The notes under the pieces were generated by a model that searched no databases, was not told where the DNA came from, and was given only the letters and a program-made list of their open reading frames with translations. From Bacillota bacterium (GTDB taxonomy: Bacteria; Bacillota; Limnochordia; DTU087), in contig JAAYSL010000031.1 of assembly GCA_012518315.1 (NCBI GenBank), positions 1 through 47,727 of the forward strand: a stretch of DNA of 47,727 nt, in the 5' to 3' direction. Below are positions 8,432 to 17,064 of the stretch, in pieces (the first letter of the stretch is position 1; each line of letters opens with the position of its first letter). The translations under genes were made by a program, and so were the position numbers.

Positions 8432-8532
8432 TAGAAGCCTTCTGGCAGGAATAGATGCTGCGTAAAGCGAACCATACAGTGTCACCGGTTCTTTGCCCCC
8501 AGAGGTAGGGTCAAGGAAAGGTGGCTTTTTTA

Positions 8533-9987
8533 ATGATTGCCCGAGTTAAGGCCGCCACGGTCTTAGGGATAGAAGGTTTCCTAGTTGATGTAGAGGTGGA
8601 TCTGTCTCGGGGGCTTCCGGGATTTGATATCGTCGGGCTACCAGATGTGGTAGTTCGGGAAAGTCGTCAACGAGTGAGGGCGGCACTGAAAAACTCAGGT
8701 TTTAGCTTTCCCCTGCAGCGTCTGACGGTGAATCTGGCTCCAGGTGACCTTCGCAAAATGGGTTCAGCTTTTGATCTGGCAATCGCCCTGGGTATTCTTG
8801 TCGCTTGTGGAGTCTTGGAACCAGAGCACATAGACGGTATTCTGGCCTTGGGAGAGTTATCTCTGGACGGAACCCTGCGGGGTGTGCCGGGAGTCCTACC
8901 TATGATCAGAGCCGCGGAGCGTGACGGGGTTTCTCGTATTCTAGTTCCTGTTGAGAACGAAGAAGCCGCCGGTCTGATAACTGGTGTCAAGATTGGCATT
9001 GTCAGTCACTTGCGAGATGCTGTCGCAGTACTTGAAGGGAGAAAAGAGTTTGTCCATCCCAAGCCAGTCCACTTTGATCTAGAACAGAAAGCAGATACAG
9101 ACTTAAGTGAAGTGCGTGGTCAGCATGCCGCCAAAAGGGCCTTGGAGATAGCGGCAGCCGGTCGCCACAACCTACTTTTGCTCGGGCCTCCAGGCTGTGG
9201 CAAGACACTTTTGGCCCGGTGCTTGCCTGGCATATTACCACCTTTGTCCCAAGATGAAGCGCTGGAGGTGGCCGAGATATACTCTGTGGCCACAGGACAG
9301 GCACAACTAAGACTAAGCCTAAACCGACCCTTTCGCAGCCCCCATCATTCTTCCACTATCGCTGGGATGATTGGAGGTGGGGCACAGCCGCTACCAGGTG
9401 AAGTGACCTTAGCCCATCAGGGTGTGTTGTTTCTGGATGAAGCCACTGAGTTTCCCCGCTCTGTTCTGGATGTCTTGCGGCAACCCTTAGAAGATGGTGT
9501 AATATCCTTAGTTCGCCATGGATATAGTATTGCCTACCCATCAAGTTGTCAGTTGGTATTGGCCGCTAATCCCTGCCCATGCGGTTTCTTAGGCTCCAAA
9601 GTAAAAGAATGCGTCTGTAGTGGACGTGAGCTTTCATCCTACCGTCGGAGGCTATCCGGGCCTTTGCTAGACCGAGTAGAGCTGCAGGTTTGGATGGGTG
9701 CTTTGGAAGCTAGTGATTATGCCACTTTTGGCGAACCTTCCCATGTAGTAAGAAAGCGGGTCAGGGGGGCATGGCGGCAGAATAGCGCTGCAGTCAGCAA
9801 GACGGAACAAACTATTTCAAAGAACGCAATAGCTGTGCTGGAGGCGGCCATCGAGAGATTCCAACTCTCAGCCAGGGCGGTGTCAAGGATCCGGCGAGTG
9901 GCTTGGACTATTGCCCGTTTAGATGGTCGAGACTCCACCCAGGCGGCCCATATGGCTGAAGCCTTAACTTATCGCCTTGCTCTTTAG
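8533..9987 (+). CDS. comM: YifB/ComM family AAA+ ATPase (Mg-chelatase-like)
   Basis: AAA+ ATPase of the YifB/ComM group. In naturally competent bacteria ComM is a helicase that promotes branch migration during transformation. It has an N-terminal ChlI-like domain (MIARVKAATVLGIEGFLVDVE, then PGFDIVGLPD), Walker A GPPGCGKT at 218-225, and Walker B VLFLDEA with Asp302-Glu303. A cysteine cluster, NPCPCGFLG, continues to CVCSG. The C-terminal Mg_chelatase_C helices contain LSARAVSRIRRVAWTIARL. I chose the ATG at 8533 because AGGTGG lies 8 bases before it; a GTG at 8521 is too close to the site. Its neighbour dprA is also a DNA-uptake protein, which supports a recombination role. Confidence 0.93.
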   Translation: MIARVKAATVLGIEGFLVDVEVDLSRGLPGFDIVGLPDVVVRESRQRVRAALKNSGFSFPLQRLTVNLAPGDLRKMGSAFDLAIALGILVACGVLEPEHIDGILALGELSLDGTLRGVPGVLPMIRAAERDGVSRILVPVENEEAAGLITGVKIGIVSHLRDAVAVLEGRKEFVHPKPVHFDLEQKADTDLSEVRGQHAAKRALEIAAAGRHNLLLLGPPGCGKTLLARCLPGILPPLSQDEALEVAEIYSVATGQAQLRLSLNRPFRSPHHSSTIAGMIGGGAQPLPGEVTLAHQGVLFLDEATEFPRSVLDVLRQPLEDGVISLVRHGYSIAYPSSCQLVLAANPCPCGFLGSKVKECVCSGRELSSYRRRLSGPLLDRVELQVWMGALEASDYATFGEPSHVVRKRVRGAWRQNSAAVSKTEQTISKNAIAVLEAAIERFQLSARAVSRIRRVAWTIARLDGRDSTQAAHMAEALTYRLAL

Positions 9988-10181
9988 TTGGAAGTTGGAA
10001 TCTGGGGGACTGTGTGTTGCTCCTGGTAGTTGATGACCGGGATATGAAGCCTAGCTTTAAGCCATGCTAAAGCAGACGGCAACCCTGCCAGAAGCAGCGC
10101 CTTCAGAAATGCATCTTGCAGATAAAGCCAGGTGGAGAAAGTGGTTGGAAGTGTCGCAACCCGGCGAAAGGGAGGACAACC

Positions 10182-10427
10182 TTGGGATATGACCAGAATT
10201 TAGGCAAGACCAAAATATATAGTTGCCCTATCTGTCAGGCCGATACTCCCCATTTGATTAAAGGACAGAAAGGTGAGACCTTCGCTCTGCTCTGCGGCAA
10301 TTGTGGTACAGGTTCATTGGTACAAAGTGATGAATTGAGCCTTTATCAGTTGCATTGGGAGGAAGAACTAAGGCAGATCCTGGGGAGTTTGGAACAGGGC
10401 TTAGATGATGAGCGGCATCCAGATTAG
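10182..10427 (+). CDS. Small zinc-ribbon protein, function unknown
   Basis: I do not recognise this 81-aa protein. It has two CxxC knuckles, CPIC and CGNC, about 25 residues apart, which should bind one zinc ion in a ribbon. An acidic helix follows (LSLYQLHWEEELRQ). The TTG at 10182 is chosen because GGAGG at 10171-10175 stands six bases upstream; the open frame extends 22 codons further without a good site. The roughly 195 bases between comM and this start show no other gene. It lies between comM and dprA and 20 bases before dprA, so it is probably co-transcribed. Nucleic-acid binding is possible but unproven. Confidence 0.7.
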   Translation: MGYDQNLGKTKIYSCPICQADTPHLIKGQKGETFALLCGNCGTGSLVQSDELSLYQLHWEEELRQILGSLEQGLDDERHPD

Positions 10428-10447
10428 ACAAGGGGAGGGGAGTGGGG

Positions 10448-11545
10448 ATGCTAGCACGGATGTATCTTTGGGGTCTAAGTATCTTGCCACATTTGGGCAG
10501 TGTTACTATTCGGCGTTTGGTAAAAGCCATGGGCAGTGAGGCAGCTGCTTTTCATGCCACCAGAGCAAAGCTTGGGGCATATGCCAATCTTGGTGCAACA
10601 CAGGTAGAGGCCATCGTCGAGGCCCGAGCTACGTTGGATCTTCGGTCTGAATGGGAAAAACTGCACAGACAAGGCAATGTAAGATTAGTCACATGGCTTG
10701 ATAGTGATTATCCCTCTCGGCTACAGGAGATCTATGATCCACCACCTGTGCTATACTATCGGGGAGAGCTAGCTTGCCTACAGCACCCTACGATAGCTAT
10801 AGTGGGACGCAGAAGGCCTACCCCCCGGGGGCTTGGTTGGGCTCGCCGACTAGGGCGGGATCTTGCGGCAAGTGGGATTACAGTTGTTAGTGGACTAGCT
10901 TTGGGAATCGATGCCGCCGCCCATGAGGGTAGCATGCAGACAGGCAAGACAGTGGCGGTATTGGGGACAGGCCTAGATATTACTTACCCTAGGAGCAATC
11001 GGGGGTTAGCTTTGGAGATCGCCCGTCAAGGTGTGCTGCTTACGCCATTTCCTCTAGGAACAATGCCCCGGCGAGGGAACTTCCCGGCCCGCAATCGGAT
11101 TATTAGTGGCTTGTCTATGGGTACTATCGTAGTGGAGGCAGGGGAGCGAAGTGGTGCCCTGATTACTGCCGCAATGGCAGTTGAACAAAATCGCGATGTC
11201 TATGCCATCCCCGGTGATCCTGGGGATGTAGGGGCACAAGGCCCCAATAGGCTGATTCAAGAAGGTGCCAAACTAATTAGGGGTGCCCAAGATGTACTAG
11301 ATGAGATGCAGCTTAGTCGTCAACTCATATTGCCTCTTCCGGAGCTGGATTCTGCAAAAAGCCATGTGGGCGTCAGTGATGTTTCTCGAAAGCTGCTGGA
11401 GCATCTATCAGAGCCACTGCATGTCGATGATTTGGTGGCAAGGACGGGAATTGCGGTTTCCTGTGTGAGTAGTTCACTACTACAGTTAGAACTAGCGGGG
11501 CTTGTGGAAAAGCTGGATGTAGGGGTGTTTCAGCGGGTTGGTTAG
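10448..11545 (+). CDS. dprA: DNA-processing protein DprA (Smf)
   Basis: Single-stranded-DNA-binding protein that loads RecA in transformation; it is widespread also in bacteria not known to be competent. An N-terminal helical region precedes the Rossmann-like core: IAIVGRRRPTPRG (Gly120), VVSGLALGIDAAAHEG, AVLGTGLDITYPRSN, FPARNRIISGLS, VVEAGERSGALITA and YAIPGD. The C-terminal winged-helix domain covers about the last 70 residues. The ATG at 10448 has GGGAGGGG just upstream; GTG at 10442 is the longer alternative. The length of 365 aa is typical. Small variation: the usual SEYP segment reads TPFPLG. Confidence 0.96.
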   Translation: MLARMYLWGLSILPHLGSVTIRRLVKAMGSEAAAFHATRAKLGAYANLGATQVEAIVEARATLDLRSEWEKLHRQGNVRLVTWLDSDYPSRLQEIYDPPPVLYYRGELACLQHPTIAIVGRRRPTPRGLGWARRLGRDLAASGITVVSGLALGIDAAAHEGSMQTGKTVAVLGTGLDITYPRSNRGLALEIARQGVLLTPFPLGTMPRRGNFPARNRIISGLSMGTIVVEAGERSGALITAAMAVEQNRDVYAIPGDPGDVGAQGPNRLIQEGAKLIRGAQDVLDEMQLSRQLILPLPELDSAKSHVGVSDVSRKLLEHLSEPLHVDDLVARTGIAVSCVSSSLLQLELAGLVEKLDVGVFQRVG

Positions 11546-11578
11546 GGGGTTATAGTTGCATAATCAAAGAGGATAATG

Positions 11579-11607
11579 TTTACAAGGTCTGTCCTAACGA
11601 ATATAAT
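11579..11607 (+). promoter_or_regulatory. Sigma-A promoter for smg-topA
   Basis: TTTACA at 11579-11584 and TATAAT at 11602-11607 are separated by exactly 17 bases. The predicted start site near 11614 lies before the AAGAGGGGG ribosome binding site and the TTG start at 11642. It overlaps the upstream part of the open frame, which argues against the ATG at 11576 as the real start. Confidence 0.72.
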
Positions 11608-11641
11608 AAAGGCAAATGTCCAAAGAAGAGGGGGCAGGCCA

Positions 11642-12121
11642 TTGCAGCGAGTCATAGGTATCATCCAAAAGCTAATCGCCAAAGTGATAGACACCGATGA
11701 AGAATCAATTAGTGGTCCGGAGCTGGTGGCGGTGTTGATGGCAGAAGGATATGATTCAGACGAAATAGAACAGGCCTTGGCCCTGATTTTCTCCTTGCCA
11801 GATATGATTCAGGCTGGAACTCGGGAGGTCAGTTACCCTGCCTGGAGCAATTCCATGCGGGTGTTTACACCCGAGGAAAGGGTTAAGTTGGATCTAGAGG
11901 CTCAGGGGTATCTGCTTGGCCTGGTCGGGGCTAAGTTGCTTGATCAGGTGGAGCTTGAAAATGTGTTGGAAGAAGCCGTGGCTCTACAGACGTCGGAGGT
12001 TGGTATTAGCGAACTCCAGTGGATTGTAGGGCGGGTTGTTGAAGATGATATCAGGTCATTCTTGTTATCCACCGCCCCCGTGGCCTCATCAGATAAGAAG
12101 GCGAGTAATTGGTGGAACTGA
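11642..12121 (+). CDS. smg: DUF494/Smg family protein
   Basis: About 159 aa, matching the DUF494 (Smg) family. Diagnostic parts are LVAVLMAEGYDSDEIEQAL near the N-terminus and MRVFTPEERVKLDLEAQG followed by YLLGLV in the middle. ISELQWIVGRVVEDD lies towards the end. Function is unknown. In Gammaproteobacteria smg sits beside dprA (smf) and a topA-like gene, and the same neighbours occur here. An upstream ATG at 11576 exists, but its purine site is only three bases away. TTG 11642 has AAGAGGGGG seven bases upstream and a consensus promoter before it, and the family usually begins near this point. Confidence 0.78.
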   Translation: MQRVIGIIQKLIAKVIDTDEESISGPELVAVLMAEGYDSDEIEQALALIFSLPDMIQAGTREVSYPAWSNSMRVFTPEERVKLDLEAQGYLLGLVGAKLLDQVELENVLEEAVALQTSEVGISELQWIVGRVVEDDIRSFLLSTAPVASSDKKASNWWN

Positions 12122-12178
12122 TCGGCAATGAGTGTAGGAAGGGTGGTACGCACAAGCCACCTCTATATTGTCTTGTGG

Positions 12179-12204
12179 GGGCTAACCAAGAGAGGGGTTA
12201 GCCC
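12179..12204 (+). terminator. Hairpin before topA, possible weak terminator or attenuator
   Basis: GGGCTAACC at 12179-12187 pairs perfectly with GGTTAGCCC at 12196-12204 around an 8-base loop. Only two T residues then TATGTT follow, so termination would be weak. It lies between smg and topA, 32 bases before the topA start, and could attenuate topA or protect a processed end. Confidence 0.5.
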
Positions 12205-12236
12205 TTATGTTGGATATCCTCAGGGAGGGCAGAAAT

Positions 12237-14348
12237 GTGGCTAAATCTTTGGTGATTGTGGAATCCCCGGCTAAGGCTAAGACAATTAGCAGATTTTTAG
12301 GAAGGAATTATACCGTAAAGGCCTCAGTAGGTCATGTGCGGGATCTCCCCAAGAGCCAGTTTGGAGTGGACATAGATAACGGGTTTCAGCCCAAGTATAT
12401 TACAATTAGGGGCAAAGGGCCCATCTTAAAAGAGCTAAGAGATGCCGCCAAAAAGTCGGACAGCGTCCTGTTTGCTACTGACCCTGATCGGGAAGGAGAG
12501 GCCATTTCCTGGCATCTGGCCGAGGCTTTGCAGGTGACTGGAGATGGAGCTTGCCGTGTCGAATTTCACGAGATTACCGAACAAGCTGTCAAGAAAGCTA
12601 TAAAGGAACCACGTCCTATCAATCAAGACTTGGTGAATGCACAACAAGCCCGCCGGATACTAGATCGGGTGGTTGGGTATAAGCTTAGTCCCTTGCTTTG
12701 GGCAAAGGTAAAAAAGGGGCTTAGTGCTGGGCGAGTGCAGTCGGTGGCTGTTAGGCTTATTTGTGATCGAGAGGCGGAAATCGATGCCTTCCAGCCTGAA
12801 GAGTATTGGTCCATTGTGGCCGATCTGCAGTCGGCAGGTGAGTCAGATCCGAAAAAAGGTGTTTTCACTGCCAAACTCCATCAGGTAGGCGGAAAGAAGG
12901 CAGAGATCAAGAATCAACAAGCAGCCGAAGCGATAGTAAAGAGTGCCGCCCAGGCAGAGTTTGCTGTCCAATCAGTGGAGCGAAGGGAGCGACGGAGAAA
13001 TCCAGCTGCACCCTTCACAACTAGTAGTCTACAACAGGAGGCTTCTCGAAAACTGGGTTTCACCGCCCGGCGTACCATGCGGGTGGCACAGCAACTCTAT
13101 GAAGGACTGGATGTAGGTTCTGAAGGAACCGTGGGTCTAGTCACCTATATCCGTACCGATGCTACGAGGGTGGCTCCCGAAGCCCAAGCGGCGGCGAGAA
13201 AGACCATTGAGGAGCTTTATGGCAAAGAATACCTCCCATCCAAACCGCCGGTATACAAAATGCGGGCCGGGGCCCAGGCTGCCCATGAAGCCATTCGTCC
13301 AACTTCCATGCAGAGACGACCAGAAGATGTCAAACAATTTCTTACCCGAGACCAGCAGCGTCTCTATCGCCTAATCTGGGAACGCTTCATCGCCAGTCAA
13401 ATGGCACCAGCCATTTACGATACAGTAACCGTCAATGTCAAGGCGGGACATTATCTGTTTCGAGCCAGTGGCAGAACAGTCAAGTTCCCAGGCTTCATGG
13501 CCCTTTATATCGAGAATACCGATGATGGCGAAAATACTAATGGGGAAGATGGAACTTTGCCAGAGTTGACCAAGGATGAGATCCTAAGGCTCTTAGAGCT
13601 AACCCCCAATCAGCACTTCACTCAACCTCCACCCCGGTACTCGGAAGCTATGCTGGTAAAAACCCTAGAGGAATTGGGGATTGGCCGACCGAGCACCTAT
13701 GCTCAGATCATTGATACCATCCGGCGGCGGGGCTATGTAGTGATTGAAGAAAAGCGCTTTTGGCCAACGGAATTAGGTTGTATTGTCGTAGAGCTTCTGA
13801 AGGAGCATTTTCCCAATATAATTGATGTAGAGTTCACTGCCAATATGGAAGGTCGCCTAGACCAGATCGAGGAAGGCCAAGAAGATTGGGTTCAGGTGCT
13901 TACGGAGTTTTGGGGGCCCTTTGAGGTAGAGTTGAAGCGAGCAGAGCTACACATGGAAGAAGTGGAGATCGCTGAGGAAGAGACAGACGAGGTCTGTGAG
14001 AAATGCGGTCGCAATATGGTGATCCGCCAAGGGCGCTACGGTCAGTTCCTTGCCTGTCCGGGATTTCCCGAGTGCCGCAACACTAAGCCATTGCTCAAGG
14101 AGATTGGGGTAGTTTGCCCCCAGTGTGGAGGTCAAGTAGTCGAGCGTACAACCCGGCGAGGAAGGACTTTTTATGGATGTGCCAACTACCCCAAGTGCGA
14201 GTTTACTAGCTGGCAGCGGCCAGTAGGCAAAGATTGCCCTCAGTGTGGTCAGTTTATGGTGCTTAAGGCACGGCGCAACCAAGACCCACAAGCTGTCTGT
14301 TCCAATAAGGAATGTGGTTATCAGGTGGAACTGGTGGAGGAAGCCTAG
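12237..14348 (+). CDS. topA: DNA topoisomerase I
   Basis: Type IA topoisomerase that relaxes negative supercoils. The TOPRIM domain is at the N-terminus ([14 protein letters not shown], later [14 protein letters not shown]). The catalytic tyrosine is Tyr304 in [12 protein letters not shown]-terminal tail carries three four-cysteine zinc ribbons (CEKCG...CPGFPEC, CPQCG...CANYPKC, CPQCG...CSNKEC) that bind single-stranded DNA. The length of 703 aa is normal. I place the start at GTG 12237, where GGGAGGG lies seven bases upstream and [11 protein letters not shown] follows; ATG 12207 falls right after the hairpin and has no clear site. hslV follows directly; trmFO and xerC, frequent neighbours in Bacillota, are not present. 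Confidence 0.97.
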   Translation: MAKSLVIVESPAKAKTISRFLGRNYTVKASVGHVRDLPKSQFGVDIDNGFQPKYITIRGKGPILKELRDAAKKSDSVLFATDPDREGEAISWHLAEALQVTGDGACRVEFHEITEQAVKKAIKEPRPINQDLVNAQQARRILDRVVGYKLSPLLWAKVKKGLSAGRVQSVAVRLICDREAEIDAFQPEEYWSIVADLQSAGESDPKKGVFTAKLHQVGGKKAEIKNQQAAEAIVKSAAQAEFAVQSVERRERRRNPAAPFTTSSLQQEASRKLGFTARRTMRVAQQLYEGLDVGSEGTVGLVTYIRTDATRVAPEAQAAARKTIEELYGKEYLPSKPPVYKMRAGAQAAHEAIRPTSMQRRPEDVKQFLTRDQQRLYRLIWERFIASQMAPAIYDTVTVNVKAGHYLFRASGRTVKFPGFMALYIENTDDGENTNGEDGTLPELTKDEILRLLELTPNQHFTQPPPRYSEAMLVKTLEELGIGRPSTYAQIIDTIRRRGYVVIEEKRFWPTELGCIVVELLKEHFPNIIDVEFTANMEGRLDQIEEGQEDWVQVLTEFWGPFEVELKRAELHMEEVEIAEEETDEVCEKCGRNMVIRQGRYGQFLACPGFPECRNTKPLLKEIGVVCPQCGGQVVERTTRRGRTFYGCANYPKCEFTSWQRPVGKDCPQCGQFMVLKARRNQDPQAVCSNKECGYQVELVEEA

Positions 14349-14370
14349 ATTTCATCGGGAGGGAAAGCAC

Positions 14371-14907
14371 GTGGATATTCGATCGACCACGATTATCGGT
14401 GTGCTGCGAGACGGTAAAGGTGCCTTGGCCGGAGATGGTCAAGTAACCTTAGGCGAGAAAGTGGTCATGAAGCACGGGGCCAAGAAGATCAGGCGGCTCT
14501 ACCACGGACAAGTGTTGGTGGGGTTTGCCGGGGCTACTGCTGATGCCTTTACATTGTTTGAACGGTTTGAAAGTAAACTAGAGCAGTTTAGAGGGCAGCT
14601 AACCAGGGCTGCCGTGGAGCTTGCCAAGGAGTGGAGGACAGACCGGGTGTTAAGGCGTCTTGAAGCTTTGATGATCGTTATGGATAGCAAGCAGATGCTC
14701 GTCATTTCGGGGAATGGTGATATCATCGAGCCAGATGGCGATGTGGCAGCCATCGGCTCAGGTGGACCATATGCCCAAGCAGCTGCCAGCGCTCTTTTAC
14801 AGTTTACTGAGTTATCTGCTGCCCAAATCGCTCAAAATGCTTTATCAATAGCTGCTGAAATCTGTATTTTCACCAATGACAAGATCACCCTTGAGGAGAT
14901 CGGCTGA
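14371..14907 (+). CDS. hslV: ATP-dependent protease subunit HslV (ClpQ)
   Basis: Peptidase subunit of the HslUV (ClpYQ) proteasome-like complex. The N-terminal nucleophile threonine should be exposed after removal of a five-residue propeptide (VDIRS), leaving [10 protein letters not shown]. The conserved [31 protein letters not shown] and [17 protein letters not shown] segments follow. The protein is 178 aa with GTG start 14371 preceded by GGGAGGG seven bases away. The same frame is open further upstream inside topA, but that part is a shadow. hslU follows after 19 bases. Confidence 0.97.
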   Translation: MDIRSTTIIGVLRDGKGALAGDGQVTLGEKVVMKHGAKKIRRLYHGQVLVGFAGATADAFTLFERFESKLEQFRGQLTRAAVELAKEWRTDRVLRRLEALMIVMDSKQMLVISGNGDIIEPDGDVAAIGSGGPYAQAAASALLQFTELSAAQIAQNALSIAAEICIFTNDKITLEEIG

Positions 14908-14926
14908 CAAGTGGGGGGCTTTTAGC

Positions 14927-16321
14927 ATGTCTGAGCTAACACCACGGGAGATAGTTAGTGAACTAGACAAGTACATCATAGGCCAGGATAAGGCCAAGCG
15001 GGCGGTTGCCATTGCGCTTCGCAACCGGTATCGCCGTAGGTGTTTACCGGAGGAGTTAAAAGAGGAATTGTTGCCCAAAAATATCTTAATGATCGGCCCT
15101 ACAGGTGTAGGCAAGACAGAAATTGCCAGACGCCTGGCTCGACTGGCAGATGCGCCTTTTATCAAAGTGGAAGCCACCAAGTTCACGGAAGTGGGCTATG
15201 TAGGCCGGGATGTAGAATCGATGATCCGTGAGCTAGTGGAGACTAGCGTCCGTATGGTGAAGGCGGAGCGGATGTTGGAGGTAGAAAGCCAAGCGGCCCA
15301 GGGTGTCGAAGATCGACTTGTGGATATCCTCATGCCACTGCCTAGCCGAGAGCATGCCTTTAACCCGCTGGAGATGCTGTTTGGTGCTAGAAGGCCCGAG
15401 GAGAGCAATGAAGTCGTGGAAGCAGCAGATAGAGAACGGATTCAGCAGGAAAGAAAGGCTGTACGCCGCCGCCTCCGCTCTGGGGAACTAGAGGATAAGA
15501 TGGTAGAAATTGAGGTTGAGGATAGCACTCCACCGATGCTAGAAGTATTTAGTGGATCCGGCATGGAGGAGATGGGCATCAATCTTCAGGATATGTTTGG
15601 TGGCATGTTTCCCAAACGAGTCAAAAGGCGCAAAGTAACCATCCGGGAAGCTAGACGCCTTTTGCACCAGGAGGAAGCCCAAAAACTCATTGACATGGAT
15701 GAGGTACAGGCGGAGGCCATTTCCCGGGCTGAAAATGATGGGATTATTTTCCTAGATGAAATTGATAAAATCGTGGCCAAAGAGGGAGGCCACGGCCCTG
15801 ATGTTTCCAGGGAGGGGGTACAACGGGACATTTTACCTATTGTTGAGGGCTCCACCGTAGTAACCAAGTATGGGCCTGTTAAGACAGATCATATGCTTTT
15901 TTTAGCGGCGGGAGCTTTTCATAGCAGCAAACCCTCTGACTTAATTCCTGAGCTCCAGGGGAGGTTCCCCATTAGGGTGGAACTATCAAGCCTAACCGAG
16001 TCAGACTTTCGTCGGATTTTGACCGAACCGAAAAATGCTCTGCTCAAGCAATACATCGGCCTTTTGGCGACAGAGAATGTTGGCCTGGAGTTTAGTGAAG
16101 GGGCTATCGATGAATTGGCTGCCCTGGCGGTACTGGTTAACGAGAGAACCGAGAATATCGGTGCCAGGCGGCTCCATACCGTTTTGGAGCGGGTTCTGGA
16201 GGAGATTTCCTTTGAGGCTCCTGAGCGAGCCGGTACCAAATTCGTCATCGATCGGGAATATGTCACAGAAAAGCTGGCGGAAGTGGTAGAGGATCGGGAT
16301 CTAAGTCGTTTTATCCTATAA
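14927..16321 (+). CDS. hslU: ATP-dependent protease ATPase subunit HslU (ClpY)
   Basis: AAA+ unfoldase that feeds substrates to HslV. It starts [20 protein letters not shown]. Walker A GPTGVGKT is at 57-64, the pore loop is GYVGRDVES, and Walker [11 protein letters not shown] has Asp277-Glu278. The inserted I domain spans roughly residues 105-230 and includes the family's AREAR-like TIREARRLL segment. The sensor/arginine-finger region is GRFPIRVEL, and [23 protein letters not shown] and the C-terminus DLSRFIL are also present. Length is 464 aa. The ATG at 14927 has GGGGGG eight bases before it. No codY gene follows; instead the c-di-GMP riboswitch and flgB come next. Confidence 0.98.
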   Translation: MSELTPREIVSELDKYIIGQDKAKRAVAIALRNRYRRRCLPEELKEELLPKNILMIGPTGVGKTEIARRLARLADAPFIKVEATKFTEVGYVGRDVESMIRELVETSVRMVKAERMLEVESQAAQGVEDRLVDILMPLPSREHAFNPLEMLFGARRPEESNEVVEAADRERIQQERKAVRRRLRSGELEDKMVEIEVEDSTPPMLEVFSGSGMEEMGINLQDMFGGMFPKRVKRRKVTIREARRLLHQEEAQKLIDMDEVQAEAISRAENDGIIFLDEIDKIVAKEGGHGPDVSREGVQRDILPIVEGSTVVTKYGPVKTDHMLFLAAGAFHSSKPSDLIPELQGRFPIRVELSSLTESDFRRILTEPKNALLKQYIGLLATENVGLEFSEGAIDELAALAVLVNERTENIGARRLHTVLERVLEEISFEAPERAGTKFVIDREYVTEKLAEVVEDRDLSRFIL

Positions 16322-16412
16322 CTAGGACTTTTGCTCCAGACCCTCGAAATTCCGCTATGAATTGGGAAGTTAAGGCAGGAATTCATAAGGGAATGTGGAA
16401 AAGACTACCTGA

Positions 16413-16512
16413 AAGACTATTGCCTAGGGCAAACCCATTGAAAGATGGGGACGCAAAGTCACGGGCCTAAAGCCACAAACAGTGGACATGGTAGCCGGAC
16501 CGCCAATAGACC
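16413..16512 (+). promoter_or_regulatory. Cyclic-di-GMP class I (GEMM-I) riboswitch aptamer
   Basis: The conserved class I pieces occur in order: AGGGCAAACC (16426-16435), a hairpin closed by GAAA (16440-16443), GGGGACGCAAAG (16447-16458), GGGCCTAAAG (16463-16472), a CCAC/GTGG hairpin, then ATGGTAGCCGG (16488-16498). A closing P1 helix can be drawn between CTATTG (16417-16422) and CAATAG (16504-16509). This RNA binds c-di-GMP in many Bacillota, including upstream of flagellar operons in Clostridioides. It is placed about 110 bases before flgB, with its expression platform immediately downstream. I could not define its promoter in the roughly 90 bases after hslU. Confidence 0.93.
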
Positions 16513-16529
16513 GAGAAGAGGTATATGCC

Positions 16530-16575
16530 GGGGTTCGGGTCTAGTGGTTAGAAGACATGACCTGGATCCCGTTTT
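16530..16575 (+). terminator. Riboswitch expression platform: terminator of an OFF switch
   Basis: GGGGTTCGGGTC (16530-16541) pairs with GACCTGGATCCC (16559-16570) over 12 positions, three of them G-U, around a 17-base loop. GTTTTG follows. The left arm also contains GGTCTA (16538-16543), which can pair instead with TAGACC (16507-16512). The latter overlaps the 3' strand of aptamer helix P1 (16504-16509). Ligand-stabilised P1 would therefore block the antiterminator and let the terminator form, so high c-di-GMP should reduce flagellar transcription. The U tract is short (four T). Confidence 0.72.
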
Positions 16576-16622
16576 GCTAGTATCAAGTGTTTGGATTCGT
16601 GTGGGTGAGGGGAGGGATGGTA

Positions 16623-17036
16623 GTGGTTAGACTAGATCTTTTGGGTAGGACAGGCAATTTGTTACATAAATCCTTAGATGCCGAAAGCCTGAGGTTTAAG
16701 GTAAGAGCCGACAATTTCGCCAATGTCAATACACCGGGATATAAGCGGCAGGATGTGGAGTTTGAAACCTTCCTGGCGGCCGAACTAGACAAGAAAAGTG
16801 GGCAAATGGAATTGAGGAAAACCCATACCCGCCATCTAGATGGTAAGGCAACTGGTTCATCTCCCCGGGTTGTGACAGACAATGCTTCTACCATGCGGTA
16901 TGATGGTAACAATGTAGATATGGAGCAGGAGATGGTGGCTCTAACAGAGACTGCTGTGCGCTACCAAGTACTGGCCGAGCAGCTGACGCGGCAGATTAGA
17001 CAGTTAAGGACAGCTATTAGTGAAAGAGTGGGGTAA
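16623..17036 (+). CDS. flgB: Flagellar basal-body rod protein FlgB
   Basis: Proximal rod subunit of the flagellar basal body. The conserved N-terminal block is RFKVRADNFANVNTPGYKRQDVEFE; the C-terminus has NNVDMEQEMVALTETAVRYQ. It is 137 aa from GTG 16623, which has GGAGGG six bases before it; an ATG at 16617 abuts the site and is unlikely. First gene of the flagellar cluster, directly after the c-di-GMP riboswitch, so its expression should be gated by that element. Confidence 0.95.
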   Translation: MVRLDLLGRTGNLLHKSLDAESLRFKVRADNFANVNTPGYKRQDVEFETFLAAELDKKSGQMELRKTHTRHLDGKATGSSPRVVTDNASTMRYDGNNVDMEQEMVALTETAVRYQVLAEQLTRQIRQLRTAISERVG

Positions 17037-17064
17037 CTAGGCCTATTTGACAGGAGGGATTCGA

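Noticed and set aside
9990-10181. Possible riboswitch in the comM to zinc-ribbon gap (GGCAACC and similar pieces)
   Set aside because: The pieces do not assemble into a SAM, cobalamin or other known riboswitch pattern.
11576-11641. ATG at 11576 as smg start
   Set aside because: Its purine site is only three bases away and a consensus promoter lies downstream of it; TTG 11642 fits better.
12136-12204. T-box-like sequence AAGGGTGGTACGCAC followed by a hairpin before topA
   Set aside because: It lacks the full T-box core (one C missing), there is no room for stem I outside the smg coding region, and topA is not a usual T-box target.
16322-16412. Promoter for the flagellar cluster (TTGCTC-19-TATGAA)
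   Set aside because: Poor match and long spacing; neither sigma-A nor sigma-28 elements were convincing.
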